Of a stretch of 64,000 nucleotides of DNA, positions 28,852 through 36,608 are shown piece after piece; the stretch's first letter is position 1; every line of letters begins with the position of its first letter. This DNA comes from Robertkochia flava. GTDB lineage: Bacteria; Bacteroidota; Bacteroidia; Flavobacteriales; Flavobacteriaceae. Made by a program: the position numbers and the translations under genes. Below the pieces are notes generated by a model that saw only the letters and a program-made list of their open reading frames with translations, searched no databases and had not been told where the DNA came from. The DNA is taken from assembly GCF_020166515.1 (NCBI RefSeq), contig NZ_JAINZT010000005.1, positions 496,001-560,000 of the forward strand, given 5' to 3'.

Positions 28852-29616
28852 TTATCCACGGTGATGGTCTAATGATCTGACTTTTTCGCGATAAGCTCCC
28901 GGAATGATCACGGTTTTTAAGGGGGTTGCATACCCATGCTTTTTTAAAAATATGTAGCATGTCAAAGCCGGTCTCAGAAGTGGGATGGAATTAAACCCTA
29001 GGAGCGTGGCCATCCGTTTCGGAACCAGTATCTTTTGGGCTTCTTTGAGCAGTCGGAACCTCAGTGGACCAAGGTGCTTTTCATATTGAGAATAGAGGTC
29101 CGCGGTATACGTGCTATATTCCAGATCGCTAAGAAGGTGCTCCTTTCTGGCCTCCTCCCAGGTGGAGAAATTCAGTGGCAATGCTGCTATATGCATCCCC
29201 AATCCCACCCGGTAAAAAACCTGAAAAACCTCTTCCTTTTCTGAATAGTTGAGCTTTCGGTGCATGACCTCATAAGCCCGGATGGAGTAATCAACCAGCA
29301 TGAACAGTACATCCCGATATGCCCATTGGGGGATTTCGCTTTGCCGCATCCGTTCTACGCTTCCATGAATTTGATTGATCCTGGAGATGGCTTTCAAAGC
29401 AGATGCTTCATCAGAAAATACGATCTCCCGGGCGTAGGAAACGGTAGAGAACAACCGGCCAAGAGGATCTGCAGGAAGTTTTCCGGTAAAATACAACCAA
29501 TCTACGGCTTTGTTCAGGGCGAACTCTGCCGCGGCCCCGGCAAAAATTAAAAGTACGGTATCGCCGTCGCCCCAGATACTTCTCACGATAGAACCTTCCT
29601 TAACAAAATATTCCAT
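28852..29616 (-). CDS. DUF2236 / MpaB-rubber-oxygenase-like protein
   Basis: A 254-residue protein with the DUF2236 pattern: SIWGDGDTVLLIFAGAAAEFALNKAVDW at the start, DPLGRLFSTVSYAREIVFSDEASALKAISRINQIHGSVE in the middle, then WAYRDVLFMLVDYSIRAYEVM. The family includes haem-binding latex-clearing oxygenases (Lcp) and fungal MpaB. Conserved His residues that could act as haem ligands are present (for example IHGSVE), but assignment is not secure. No signal peptide or Tat motif is seen, unlike secreted Lcp. Substrate unknown. Confidence 0.8.
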   Translation of the reverse strand: MEYFVKEGSIVRSIWGDGDTVLLIFAGAAAEFALNKAVDWLYFTGKLPADPLGRLFSTVSYAREIVFSDEASALKAISRINQIHGSVERMRQSEIPQWAYRDVLFMLVDYSIRAYEVMHRKLNYSEKEEVFQVFYRVGLGMHIAALPLNFSTWEEARKEHLLSDLEYSTYTADLYSQYEKHLGPLRFRLLKEAQKILVPKRMATLLGFNSIPLLRPALTCYIFLKKHGYATPLKTVIIPGAYREKVRSLDHHRG

Positions 29617-29707
29617 GCCTTTTTGGGATATGCGATTTATATTGTTCTGGCGAAGCAGCTACTCGATGCAGTCAGGAGTAATTATAGCAATATTTGATTC
29701 GTGAGTT

Positions 29708-29983
29708 TTATCTTTTGCTGATGCGGTTTCCGGAAATAGCCTTCTGCCTGGAGCATTTAAAGCGCGTAATTTCCGGATTTCTTTTCTTTAGATGTTTTTT
29801 GCTTACCCCGCTGTTGACTCTTTTCCGCCACCTTTTAAAACTGGAAGTCTTCAGTTCCTTTCTCATAAGTGTAATCACCTCCTTTTCTGCTAACCCAAAT
29901 TGAAAATCGATAGCTTCGAAAGGAGTCCGGTCTTCCCATGCCATTTCAATGATTCTGTCGGTTTGACGTTCAGATAATTCCAT
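29708..29983 (-). CDS. TIGR03643/DUF2805 family protein
   Basis: A 91-residue basic protein starting at the ATG at 29983 (MELSERQTDRIIEMAWEDRTPFEAIDFQFGL). An upstream TTG would add 10 residues. The sequence matches the TIGR03643 family: a helix-turn-helix-like N-terminus, then LMRKELKTSSFKRWRKRVNSGVSKKHLKKR. The family is small, conserved in bacteria and of unknown function; its basic composition suggests nucleic acid binding. Confidence 0.85.
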   Translation of the reverse strand: MELSERQTDRIIEMAWEDRTPFEAIDFQFGLAEKEVITLMRKELKTSSFKRWRKRVNSGVSKKHLKKRNPEITRFKCSRQKAISGNRISKR

Positions 29984-30209
29984 GAACTTGCATTTTAGTT
30001 TTTGAAAGAACAAAATTTATCAGGAAAAGTCTTTTAACAGACTCTTAAAATTTCGAAGAGCGATCTGTTTTTTTCCTGGAATGATGATATAAATAAACCA
30101 CCCTTTCATTTTGATAAAGAATTGATTTTAAGTATTTTAAAAATGTTTATTCCCTGACATTACCCTGCTATTGTACCTAATCAATGAAGAAACCATTAAT
30201 ATTTGAATT

Positions 30210-31058
30210 ATGAAAGCACTTAGAATAGTATTGACCATACTTTTTATTTCCGGGGGACTGATACCTGTGCAGGCGCAGATTTTAAAGAAATTACAAAAGA
30301 AGATCGAAAAGGGATTGGAGAAGACCGTAATCGATAAAACCAATGAAAAGGTACAGCATGAGGCAGGGAAGGCCATGGAGCAGATGCTCGAGGGCGATTT
30401 CATGAATCAGAATCCGATGATGAGCAGGGGCGAAATGGCAGATATGTCTGATGTGGCAGAAACCTATGGCTTTTCTTATGTATATACCCTCGAAATGAAG
30501 GATGATACCCAAAATGAAGCCACAACGATGGATATGTATCTGGAGCCGGATGCGGGATATTGGGGTATGCAAATGAAACAGGCAGAACAAATGACCATGG
30601 TTCATGATGCTGATAAAAACCTCATGGTGATGTTTATGGATCAGGATGGCCAGAAAATGGCGATGGCTTTTAAGACGGATCTGTCAGAAATGAATGAGGA
30701 AGATATGGAAGCTTCTCCCTTTGAAGTGAGGGAAATAGCGGGTAAGGAGATCCTGGGGTATGACTGCCAGGGATTTGAGGTGGAAACGCCGGAGTACCTG
30801 GTAACGGTTTATAATACCTTTGATGCGGAGGTCACTATGGCTAATGTATTTGGTGTTAATGAAGACTTACCTGCGAATTTTGATCCTGAATGGGTGCGTA
30901 AAGACGGGAAATACGGACTCATGATGGAGATGCATATGAAGGATAAGACCGGGGATAGTAATGATCTTTCCATGCGGTGTGTTGCTCTCAAGGAAGCGTC
31001 TAATACGATCAGTAAAAAGGAATATCAAAGTGTGACCATGCCATCCGGCAAACAATAA
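30210..31058 (+). CDS. Exported DUF4412 protein, methionine-rich
   Basis: A 282-residue protein with a signal peptide (MKALRIVLTILFISGGLIPVQAQ, cleavage near Ala22). A helical lysine-rich segment (ILKKLQKKIEKGLEKTV) is followed by a DUF4412 domain (residues about 90-280). Methionine content is very high in the first part of the domain (residues about 110-150 have MWGMQMKQAEQMTMV-like spacing, then MVMFMDQDGQKMAMAF). Two Cys residues (GYDCQGF and MRCVA) could bridge. DUF4412 proteins are Bacteroidota periplasmic or outer-membrane proteins of unknown role. The gene stands alone, followed by tRNA-Arg. Confidence 0.85.
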   Translation: MKALRIVLTILFISGGLIPVQAQILKKLQKKIEKGLEKTVIDKTNEKVQHEAGKAMEQMLEGDFMNQNPMMSRGEMADMSDVAETYGFSYVYTLEMKDDTQNEATTMDMYLEPDAGYWGMQMKQAEQMTMVHDADKNLMVMFMDQDGQKMAMAFKTDLSEMNEEDMEASPFEVREIAGKEILGYDCQGFEVETPEYLVTVYNTFDAEVTMANVFGVNEDLPANFDPEWVRKDGKYGLMMEMHMKDKTGDSNDLSMRCVALKEASNTISKKEYQSVTMPSGKQ

Positions 31059-31200
31059 TGGTTGCAGCTGCATACTGTGCAATACCATGCATTTTTGGGT
31101 AAAGAATTCTGAACCACAGCCTTCGATGAAGTATGTGACAAGTCCTGGAATGGGTAAAGGCATTTCAGGATTGTTTTTTTTGAAAAAAACGAGATTTCTG

Positions 31201-31232
31201 TTGGAAATTAAATGAAAGTACACTTATATTTG
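31201..31232 (+). promoter_or_regulatory. Promoter of tRNA-Arg
   Basis: TTG at 31201-31203, a 21-base spacer, then TATATTTG at 31225-31232. This is an exact match to the Bacteroidota TTG / TAnnTTTG pattern, with tRNA-Arg starting 16 bases later. Confidence 0.65.
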
Positions 31233-31247
31233 CAGCCCGAAAGGAAA

Positions 31248-31321
31248 GGTCGAGTAGCTCAGCTGGATAGAGCATCTGCCTTCTAAGCAGACGGTCACAG
31301 GTTCGAATCCTGTCTCGATCA
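31248..31321 (+). tRNA. tRNA-Arg (TCT)
   Basis: Acceptor GGTCGAG pairs with CTCGATC (one G-T pair). The D-arm is GCTCAGCTGGATAGAGC, the anticodon stem-loop is TCTGC-CTTCTAA-GCAGA with anticodon TCT, and the T-arm is CAGGTTCGAATCCTG. CCA is not encoded. It reads AGA/AGG. Confidence 0.95.
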
Positions 31322-31330
31322 CTTAAAGCA

Positions 31331-31363
31331 AAAGCCGCGTCAGAAATGATGCGGCTTTTTTTA
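31331..31363 (+). terminator. Terminator of tRNA-Arg
   Basis: A hairpin AAGCCGCGTCA / TGATGCGGCTT with a GAAA loop and a T-run, 10 bases after the tRNA. One G-T pair is in the stem. The T-run again joins directly onto the first palindrome of a repeat array. Confidence 0.88.
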
Positions 31364-32125
31364 TTCCCCCAAGCGTCAAAAGCTTGCTTTTGTAAGCGCA
31401 GGGGGAATAAAAAAGACCAGGCCTGCACGAGCAGGGCTGAGGCTTTTATTTTCAGGAGGGATTGGTAAGGATCACGGAGTAATCCTGATCAACCCACCCC
31501 GGCACCGTCGAGGACGTTGCCACCCCTCCCTGACCAGGGCGGGGAACCATATCAATAATCCAAAAACGTCAAAAGCCTGACTGTCGTCAGACAGGCTTGC
31601 TTTTGTAAGCGCAGGGGGAATAAAAAAGACCAGGCCTGCGCGAGCAGGGCTGAGGCTTTTATTTTCAGGGGGGAACTGAAAGGATCACGGAGTAATCCTG
31701 ATCAACCCACCCCGGTCACGTCGAGGACGTTGCCACCCCTCCCTGCCCAGAGCGGGGAACCATATCAATAATCCAAAAACGTCAAAAGCCTGACTTTCGT
31801 CAGACAGGCTTGCTTTTGTAAGCGCAGGGGGAATAAAAAAAGACCAGGCCTGCGCGAGCAGGGCTGAGGCTTTTATTTTCAGGGGGGATTGGTAAGGATC
31901 AGAGAGTAATCCTGATCAACCCACCCCGGCACCGTCGAGGACGTTGCCACCCCTCCCTGACCAGGGCGGGGAACCATATCAATAATCCAAAAACGTCAAA
32001 AGCCTGACTTTCGTCAGACAAGCTTGCTTTTATAAGCGCATGGGGAATAAAAAAAGACAGGCCTGCGGTAGCAGGGCTGAGGCTTTTATTTTCAGGGGGG
32101 ATTGGTAAGGATCACCAAGTCATCC
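31360..32125 (+). repeat. Tandem repeat array B, four units of about 194-214 bases 3' of tRNA-Arg
   Basis: The shared core CGTCAAAAGC starts at 31374, 31568, 31780 and 31994. The head is a palindrome: arms TTTATTCCCCC and GGGGGAATAAA around a CAAAAGC / GCTTTTG inner stem. A-tract and GACC follow, then a terminator-like hairpin (CCAGGCCTGC ... GCAGGGCTGAGG, TTTTATTTT), a GGATCA...AATCC hairpin and a GC-rich tail with CCCTCCCTG. Units 2-4 carry an extra hairpin of about 19 bases (TGAC...GTCA with AGCCTG arms) that unit 1 lacks. Unit 4 is shortened and diverged. No gene lies between 31322 and 32150. Confidence 0.92.
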
Positions 32126-32150
32126 TGCATGGATCATTCACAGGGTAGGG

Positions 32151-33089
32151 TCAGGTTCCTGCCTTCAGGTCCTCCAGGGAGGGTACACGATGCCCATCGA
32201 TATCCCACCCCGCTCTTTTTGCCCCGGCCAGGTAGGTGCTTTCCAGAAATTCCAGGATCGATTCCCTTGGATCGTCCTTGACTCTGATGTCGTCATACAT
32301 AAGCAGGGCCATTGGACTGCCGTTGCTATCGATCCAACGGGCTGTATCCGGTTGTAACGGTTCGAGGTCAAGGCCTTTCGGTGAGGGATAGGTATATGAA
32401 TAAAATGCTGGGGCCCGAACTTCCTGATCCCCGGCCCAAAATCCGAAGCTTATCACCTCATGAGAATACGCATCCTTATCGGCGATCCCGGCACCTTTCA
32501 TCTCCGGGGCCTTTTTTCCTGAAAACCGCGTAACGGCCAGGTCCATATGATGCCAGTAAAGATGTACCGGGCAGGTCTTGCTGTAGGACCTCCCGCTAAA
32601 CTCTTTAAAAACATGATCTACCTGTAACATGATCTGCCAGAACCTGTATACATAGTCCTTTTGATAGGTATGGTGTTTTTCACAGGATGCAAAAGGGATC
32701 TCATCCGACAGATCATAAGGTTTGCCCAGAATTTGTACCTCAACCCCTATATCAAACAGTAATTTCATGATACGGGTATAGAATTGTGCAACCGTAAGTC
32801 CGTTATACAGTTCGAAATACTGATCAGGGCCATTACTGTTCGAAATGACCAATCGATGGTTCAGGAGGTCAAATTGTATTTCGAAAAAGAGGGGTCCGTA
32901 TGGAATGCTTCCCGTACTAAAACCGCGACTATTTGGGTGCAAGGTTATATACCACCAATGATTCTTTCGCGGCATGAGCTTTAACCTGATCTTTCCGGCG
33001 ATCTGGAAGTAACGGTGCAGGGTTTCTTTGGTAGCTTCCCATTCGTCCAGGGGGAGGGGTGGAAATATGGATTGGCGTGGATTATTCAT
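32151..33089 (-). CDS. DUF5996 family protein
   Basis: A 312-residue soluble protein with no signal peptide. It has the features of the DUF5996 family: FPPLPLDEWEATKETLHRYFQIAGKIRL at the start, NHWWYITLHPNSRGFSTGSIPYG, the VHLYWHHMDLAVTRFSG block, and SHEVISFGFWAGD. The His pairs in YWHHMD might bind metal. Function is not known. The stop lies 26 bases beyond the end of array B. Confidence 0.82.
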   Translation of the reverse strand: MNNPRQSIFPPLPLDEWEATKETLHRYFQIAGKIRLKLMPRKNHWWYITLHPNSRGFSTGSIPYGPLFFEIQFDLLNHRLVISNSNGPDQYFELYNGLTVAQFYTRIMKLLFDIGVEVQILGKPYDLSDEIPFASCEKHHTYQKDYVYRFWQIMLQVDHVFKEFSGRSYSKTCPVHLYWHHMDLAVTRFSGKKAPEMKGAGIADKDAYSHEVISFGFWAGDQEVRAPAFYSYTYPSPKGLDLEPLQPDTARWIDSNGSPMALLMYDDIRVKDDPRESILEFLESTYLAGAKRAGWDIDGHRVPSLEDLKAGT

Positions 33090-33368
33090 CAGGTAAACAG
33101 TTGGTAATAATGTAAAAATACAAAGACCACGTTTTTTAATGTGTTAAAAACCAGTGTTTTAATGGTATTTGAAATGTGTGCCGGACTGACCCTAAATGAG
33201 TGTCCGGCAAAAGGGAAATGATTTGCTCACATTTGTTCCCGAATCCATGTCAGGATTTTTCAGATGTTCCTGAGGTGAATTATATATCTTTAAAAAACGT
33301 ATTTGTTCCGGTTCTTATTTGCAGCGGTTACACATCCGGGTTAGAATAAAACTTTAATCCCCATTATT

Positions 33369-34439
33369 ATGAAACATGTCTTTCTTATTGCATTACTCCA
33401 TTATGGTTGGTGGTTCTACGGGCAACAGCAACCCTCAACCAAGGTTATTCTGATCACTATGGACGGATTGCGTTGGCAGGAACTCTTTACAGGTGCCGAT
33501 ATGGACCTTATCACAAATGAAAAATATACAAATCACCCTGAGTTGCTGAAAGCCGATTTATGGAGGGATACTGCTGAAGAAAGACGCCTGGCACTGTTCC
33601 CCTTTATTTGGAATGATGCAGTGAACATGGGGCAGCTATATGGAAACAGGAACATTGGGAATAGTATGAACCTGACTAATACCATGTGGTTTTCCTATCC
33701 GGGCTACAATGAGATTCTAACCGGTAAAGCCGATGATGCGCGTATCCGTAGTAACGATAAAGTACCCAATCCAAACACGACCTTATTAGAGGCTTATCAA
33801 AATAAAAGGAATAGGGAGGGTGCAGTCGCAGCTTTTGGGAGTTGGGATGTATTTCCCTATATCATCAATGAAGAGCGGTCAGGAGTTCCGGTAAATGCAG
33901 GATTCGAGACGGCTTCAGGTAACCTCAGTGACCGGGAAGTATTCCTTAACGAATTGCAGGGGCAGGTCCCGAGTCCTTGGAAGGAAGTGCGCCTTGATGC
34001 CTTTACCCATCATTATGCCCTGGAGTACATGAAGAAGGTACACCCCGATTTTGTTTATATCGCCTATGGGGAAACCGATGATTTTGCCCATGCAGGGAAT
34101 TATGAAGCTTATCTGAATGCCGCCCGAAATACAGACGACCTACTTCGGGATGTATGGGAATTTACCCAGAAAGACGACTTTTACCACAACCGGACAGTAT
34201 TTCTTGTCACTACCGACCATGGAAGGGGTACCCAGCCCCTGGATACCTGGACAGGTCACGGGAGTGAGGTAGAAGGGAGCGACCAGGTCTGGATGCTGGT
34301 CTTTGGTGTTGGGGTCGAGCCATTGGGGGAGGTTAGTAGTACGAGCCAATTATACAGCAGCCAGATCGCACCGACTCTGGCAAAAATCCTTGGAATGGAA
34401 TGGGAGGGAAATACCTTGAACCTGAAGGAGCAGAGGTGA
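33369..34439 (+). CDS. Exported alkaline phosphatase-superfamily enzyme
   Basis: A 356-residue protein with a short N-terminal hydrophobic segment (MKHVFLIALLHYGWWFYGQ) that can act as a signal peptide. The fold is the alkaline phosphatase/sulfatase/phosphodiesterase superfamily: metal-binding Asp in LITMDGLRW, MWFSYPGYNEIL around the nucleophile position, YGETDDFAHAG with metal-binding Asp and His, TTDHGRG and WTGHGSEV. The superfamily hydrolyses phosphate or sulfate esters. The exact substrate is not predictable. It is convergent with the beta-barrel gene at 34607. Confidence 0.82.
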   Translation: MKHVFLIALLHYGWWFYGQQQPSTKVILITMDGLRWQELFTGADMDLITNEKYTNHPELLKADLWRDTAEERRLALFPFIWNDAVNMGQLYGNRNIGNSMNLTNTMWFSYPGYNEILTGKADDARIRSNDKVPNPNTTLLEAYQNKRNREGAVAAFGSWDVFPYIINEERSGVPVNAGFETASGNLSDREVFLNELQGQVPSPWKEVRLDAFTHHYALEYMKKVHPDFVYIAYGETDDFAHAGNYEAYLNAARNTDDLLRDVWEFTQKDDFYHNRTVFLVTTDHGRGTQPLDTWTGHGSEVEGSDQVWMLVFGVGVEPLGEVSSTSQLYSSQIAPTLAKILGMEWEGNTLNLKEQR

Positions 34440-34606
34440 TGCGGTAAGCTGGAAGGTCGGTAAGTGGATAAAGGTCACTTTTTGACAAAGTGTTTTTTTG
34501 GGTTTTACCCATGAAACAACTCTGCGGGAATGCCCTCTGGTTCGAGTCCTTGTTCCTAAATACATACAGTTTTACTTCCTGTATGGAACATCCCTGGCAT
34601 TTAATC

Positions 34607-35452
34607 TTATTCCAACAGGCTGGAAAGATCTATAAGTTGTATTACTGCCACAAGATATAAGTTATTAGAAAGGGTATTGAGATAGGACGCAACTTTTATA
34701 GGGATGGTCACACTTGGAGTATCTACCAGTTTTCTGCTGAAAGATATGCCAATATCATTGAAGCCCGGCCGGTCTCCGTAGAAGGAGGGACCTCCAAAAT
34801 CCTGCCAGCTGAAAGACCCGCCCACATGGGCGGAGAATTTTGACTTTTTCATATACCAGGAATATTGCAATTGGAAGTATTGAGAATAGCGTTGGGGTCC
34901 TCGTCTTAATTGCACTTGATTTGCTGCATCTTCCGGTAGTACTCCCCGGTCTCTGCCATACAGAAGCGTGGAAGAATGGATGCTCAGGTTATGGTTAATA
35001 TGATAGGTTACCATGAAATCCAGTAATCCACGGGTTACATCAGGATTGAAATCAAAAAAACCAGTGGCTACAGGGATATTGGTAATGCCCTCAGTAAAGT
35101 TGTAATACCAATCTGCACGAATGTTGAATTTCGGACGGTAATACACAAGGATCAGGTCCGTTTCGGTATAGCCGCCGTTAAAGGATGCACCACCGTAAAA
35201 ACCTCCTATAAAATCTTTATATCTCACACCTGCCTGGGTTGATAGAACGGGAGCTTTTGAAGGAATTAAACCGCGAAATACATTCATGCTTTTAAAGGCG
35301 AAAGACATGTCCCAGGAAAAATCTTTTTTAGGATCCAGATTAATCAAGCTATCCTCAACGAACCTGGATTCAATTTGCCCATGACAGGTAAAAACGAAAG
35401 CGATCAGGATAAGGAAAAAAAGGGCTGTTCTCTTTCTTAAATAATTGATCAT
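34607..35452 (-). CDS. Outer-membrane beta-barrel-like protein
   Basis: A 281-residue protein with a signal peptide (LRKRTALFFLILIAFVFTCHGQ). The remainder alternates aromatic and polar residues in short strands (GGFYGGASFNGGYTETDLILVYYRP, QYFQLQYSWYMKKSKFSAHVGGSFSW, IPIKVASYLNTLSNNLYLVAVIQLIDL), which fits a small outer-membrane barrel. The overall pattern resembles the TorF/Gcw_chp family of bacterial barrels of unknown function. No substrate or partner is evident. Confidence 0.75.
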   Translation of the reverse strand: MINYLRKRTALFFLILIAFVFTCHGQIESRFVEDSLINLDPKKDFSWDMSFAFKSMNVFRGLIPSKAPVLSTQAGVRYKDFIGGFYGGASFNGGYTETDLILVYYRPKFNIRADWYYNFTEGITNIPVATGFFDFNPDVTRGLLDFMVTYHINHNLSIHSSTLLYGRDRGVLPEDAANQVQLRRGPQRYSQYFQLQYSWYMKKSKFSAHVGGSFSWQDFGGPSFYGDRPGFNDIGISFSRKLVDTPSVTIPIKVASYLNTLSNNLYLVAVIQLIDLSSLLE

Positions 35453-35755
35453 ATGATTCTCATGTTTTATTTAAGTATCACTAATTCAGTTTATTAAGTA
35501 AATCTATGTAAATTTTGATTAAGCCTGTCGTTTTATCTGTTTAAGGCTAAATTCACGGGTTGAGCATTATAAAAAACAGAGAGAGGTCGGGGATAGCAGG
35601 TACGGTCGAAAATATTTTTAGTTCATATCTTAAGGAAAATGACTATCGATATGGTGCTTTTTATATAGGGTCTTAGCTCTTGCTTCTTAAGTCTTTGTTC
35701 TTTCCTCTTTCCGTTCTTCCGGATTACCTCCTTTTATGGGTGATCCGAAGGGGAG
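35453..35755. other. Gene-free stretch before array C
   Basis: An AT-rich stretch of about 300 bases upstream of the minus-strand beta-barrel gene. It holds no convincing open frame, RNA gene or terminator. The promoter of the barrel gene should lie here but no clear TAnnTTTG match was found. Confidence 0.55.
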
Positions 35756-36264
35756 TCGCTCCTGCATCCCGACGCTTCGGGACCATCCTAAGAGCTTCGC
35801 TCTCCCGGGATTTTTCTGGGAGGAATTATTTTGGACTCAGAGATAAAGAGAAGGATTATTGACATGATCCAGGGAAGAACCACTCCTGCATCCCGACGCT
35901 TCGGGACCATCCTAAGAGCTTCGCTCTCCCGCGAATTTTTTTGTGAGGAAATATTTTGTAATCAGGAATAAAGAGAAGGATTATTGACATGATCCAGAGA
36001 AGAACCACTCCTGCATCCCGACGCTTCGGGACCATCCTAAGAGCTTCGCTCTCCCGCGAATTTTTTTGTGAGGAAATATTTTGTAATCAGGAATAAAGAG
36101 AAGGATTATTGACATGATCCAGGGAAGAACCACTCCTGCATCCCGACGCTTCGGGACCATCCTATGAGCTTCGCTCTCCCGGGATTTTTCTGGGAGGAAT
36201 TATTTTGGACTTAGAGATAAAGAGAAGGATTATTGACATGATCCAGAGAAGAACCACTCCTGCA
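35756..36264 (-). repeat. Tandem repeat array C, four units of about 124-125 bases 3' of tRNA-Val
   Basis: CCTGCATCCCGACGCTTCGG starts units at 35761, 35885, 36010 and 36135; a fifth is cut off at 36264. Each unit contains hairpins TCCCGA/TCGGGA and AGAGC/GCTCT, and on the minus strand GGATCATGTCAATAATCC. Units 1 and 4 share one middle variant (GGGAGGAATTATTTTGGAC), units 2 and 3 another (GTGAGGAAATATTTTGTAAT), an A-B-B-A order. On the tRNA-Val strand the array lies downstream of the tRNA terminator and of a head palindrome at 36298-36350. Confidence 0.92.
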
Positions 36265-36297
36265 AATGCAATCCCGCGGCTTAACGCGGTTAAGCCG

Positions 36298-36350
36298 TCG
36301 GTCTTTTTGTTTTACCCACCTTATGAAAGCAAGCTTTCAACGGTGTTCAA
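36298..36350 (-). repeat. Head palindrome of array C
   Basis: Read on the minus strand after the tRNA-Val terminator: GTTTTGAACACC, then GAAAGCTTGCTTTC, then GGTGGGTAAAAC, followed by AAAAAGACCG and a second hairpin (ACGGCTTAAC / GTTAAGCCG). The same order and the same AAAAAGACC junction occur in arrays A and B, but the palindrome arms have different bases that still pair. Confidence 0.75.
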
Positions 36351-36384
36351 AACAAAAATCCCGGTGCCAAAAGGCACCGGGATT
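36350..36384 (-). terminator. Terminator of tRNA-Val
   Basis: A perfect 12-bp stem (AATCCCGGTGCC / GGCACCGGGATT) with an AAAA loop, followed on the minus strand by TTTTGTTTT. It begins 10 bases after the tRNA. Confidence 0.9.
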
Positions 36385-36394
36385 GCGCTTGATG

Positions 36395-36469
36395 TGGGTC
36401 ATACTGGATTCGAACCAGTGACTTCCACCCTGTCAAGGTGACACTCTAAACCAACTGAGTTAATGACCC
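36395..36469 (-). tRNA. tRNA-Val (GAC)
   Basis: On the minus strand the acceptor GGGTCAT pairs with ATGACCC. The anticodon stem-loop is TCACC-TTGACAG-GGTGG with anticodon GAC, and the T-arm is CTGGTTCGAATCCAG. CCA is not encoded. Confidence 0.95.
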
Positions 36470-36608
36470 TTTTCGGATGTCAATAATAAAGAAAATGTAG
36501 CTATTATCGATACTTTTTTGAAAAAGTATTTCTTTTGTTAGAACAGGAAATTTAAGATTCGAAAATATAAGGGCGCGCTACGCATAATATTCCAGAATTT
36601 TAAAAACC

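Noticed and set aside
31165-31428. Minus-strand frame with DRIRTCDRLLRRQM over tRNA-Arg
   Set aside because: Antisense of tRNA-Arg and its terminator; not a protein gene.
15571-32125. CRISPR array
   Set aside because: Units are 124-214 bases, repeats are not separated by unique spacers, and no cas genes are near.
36205-36441. Plus-strand frame ending VGHTGFEPVTSTLSR
   Set aside because: It reads through repeat array C and antisense tRNA-Val; the C-terminal motif is the tRNA artefact.
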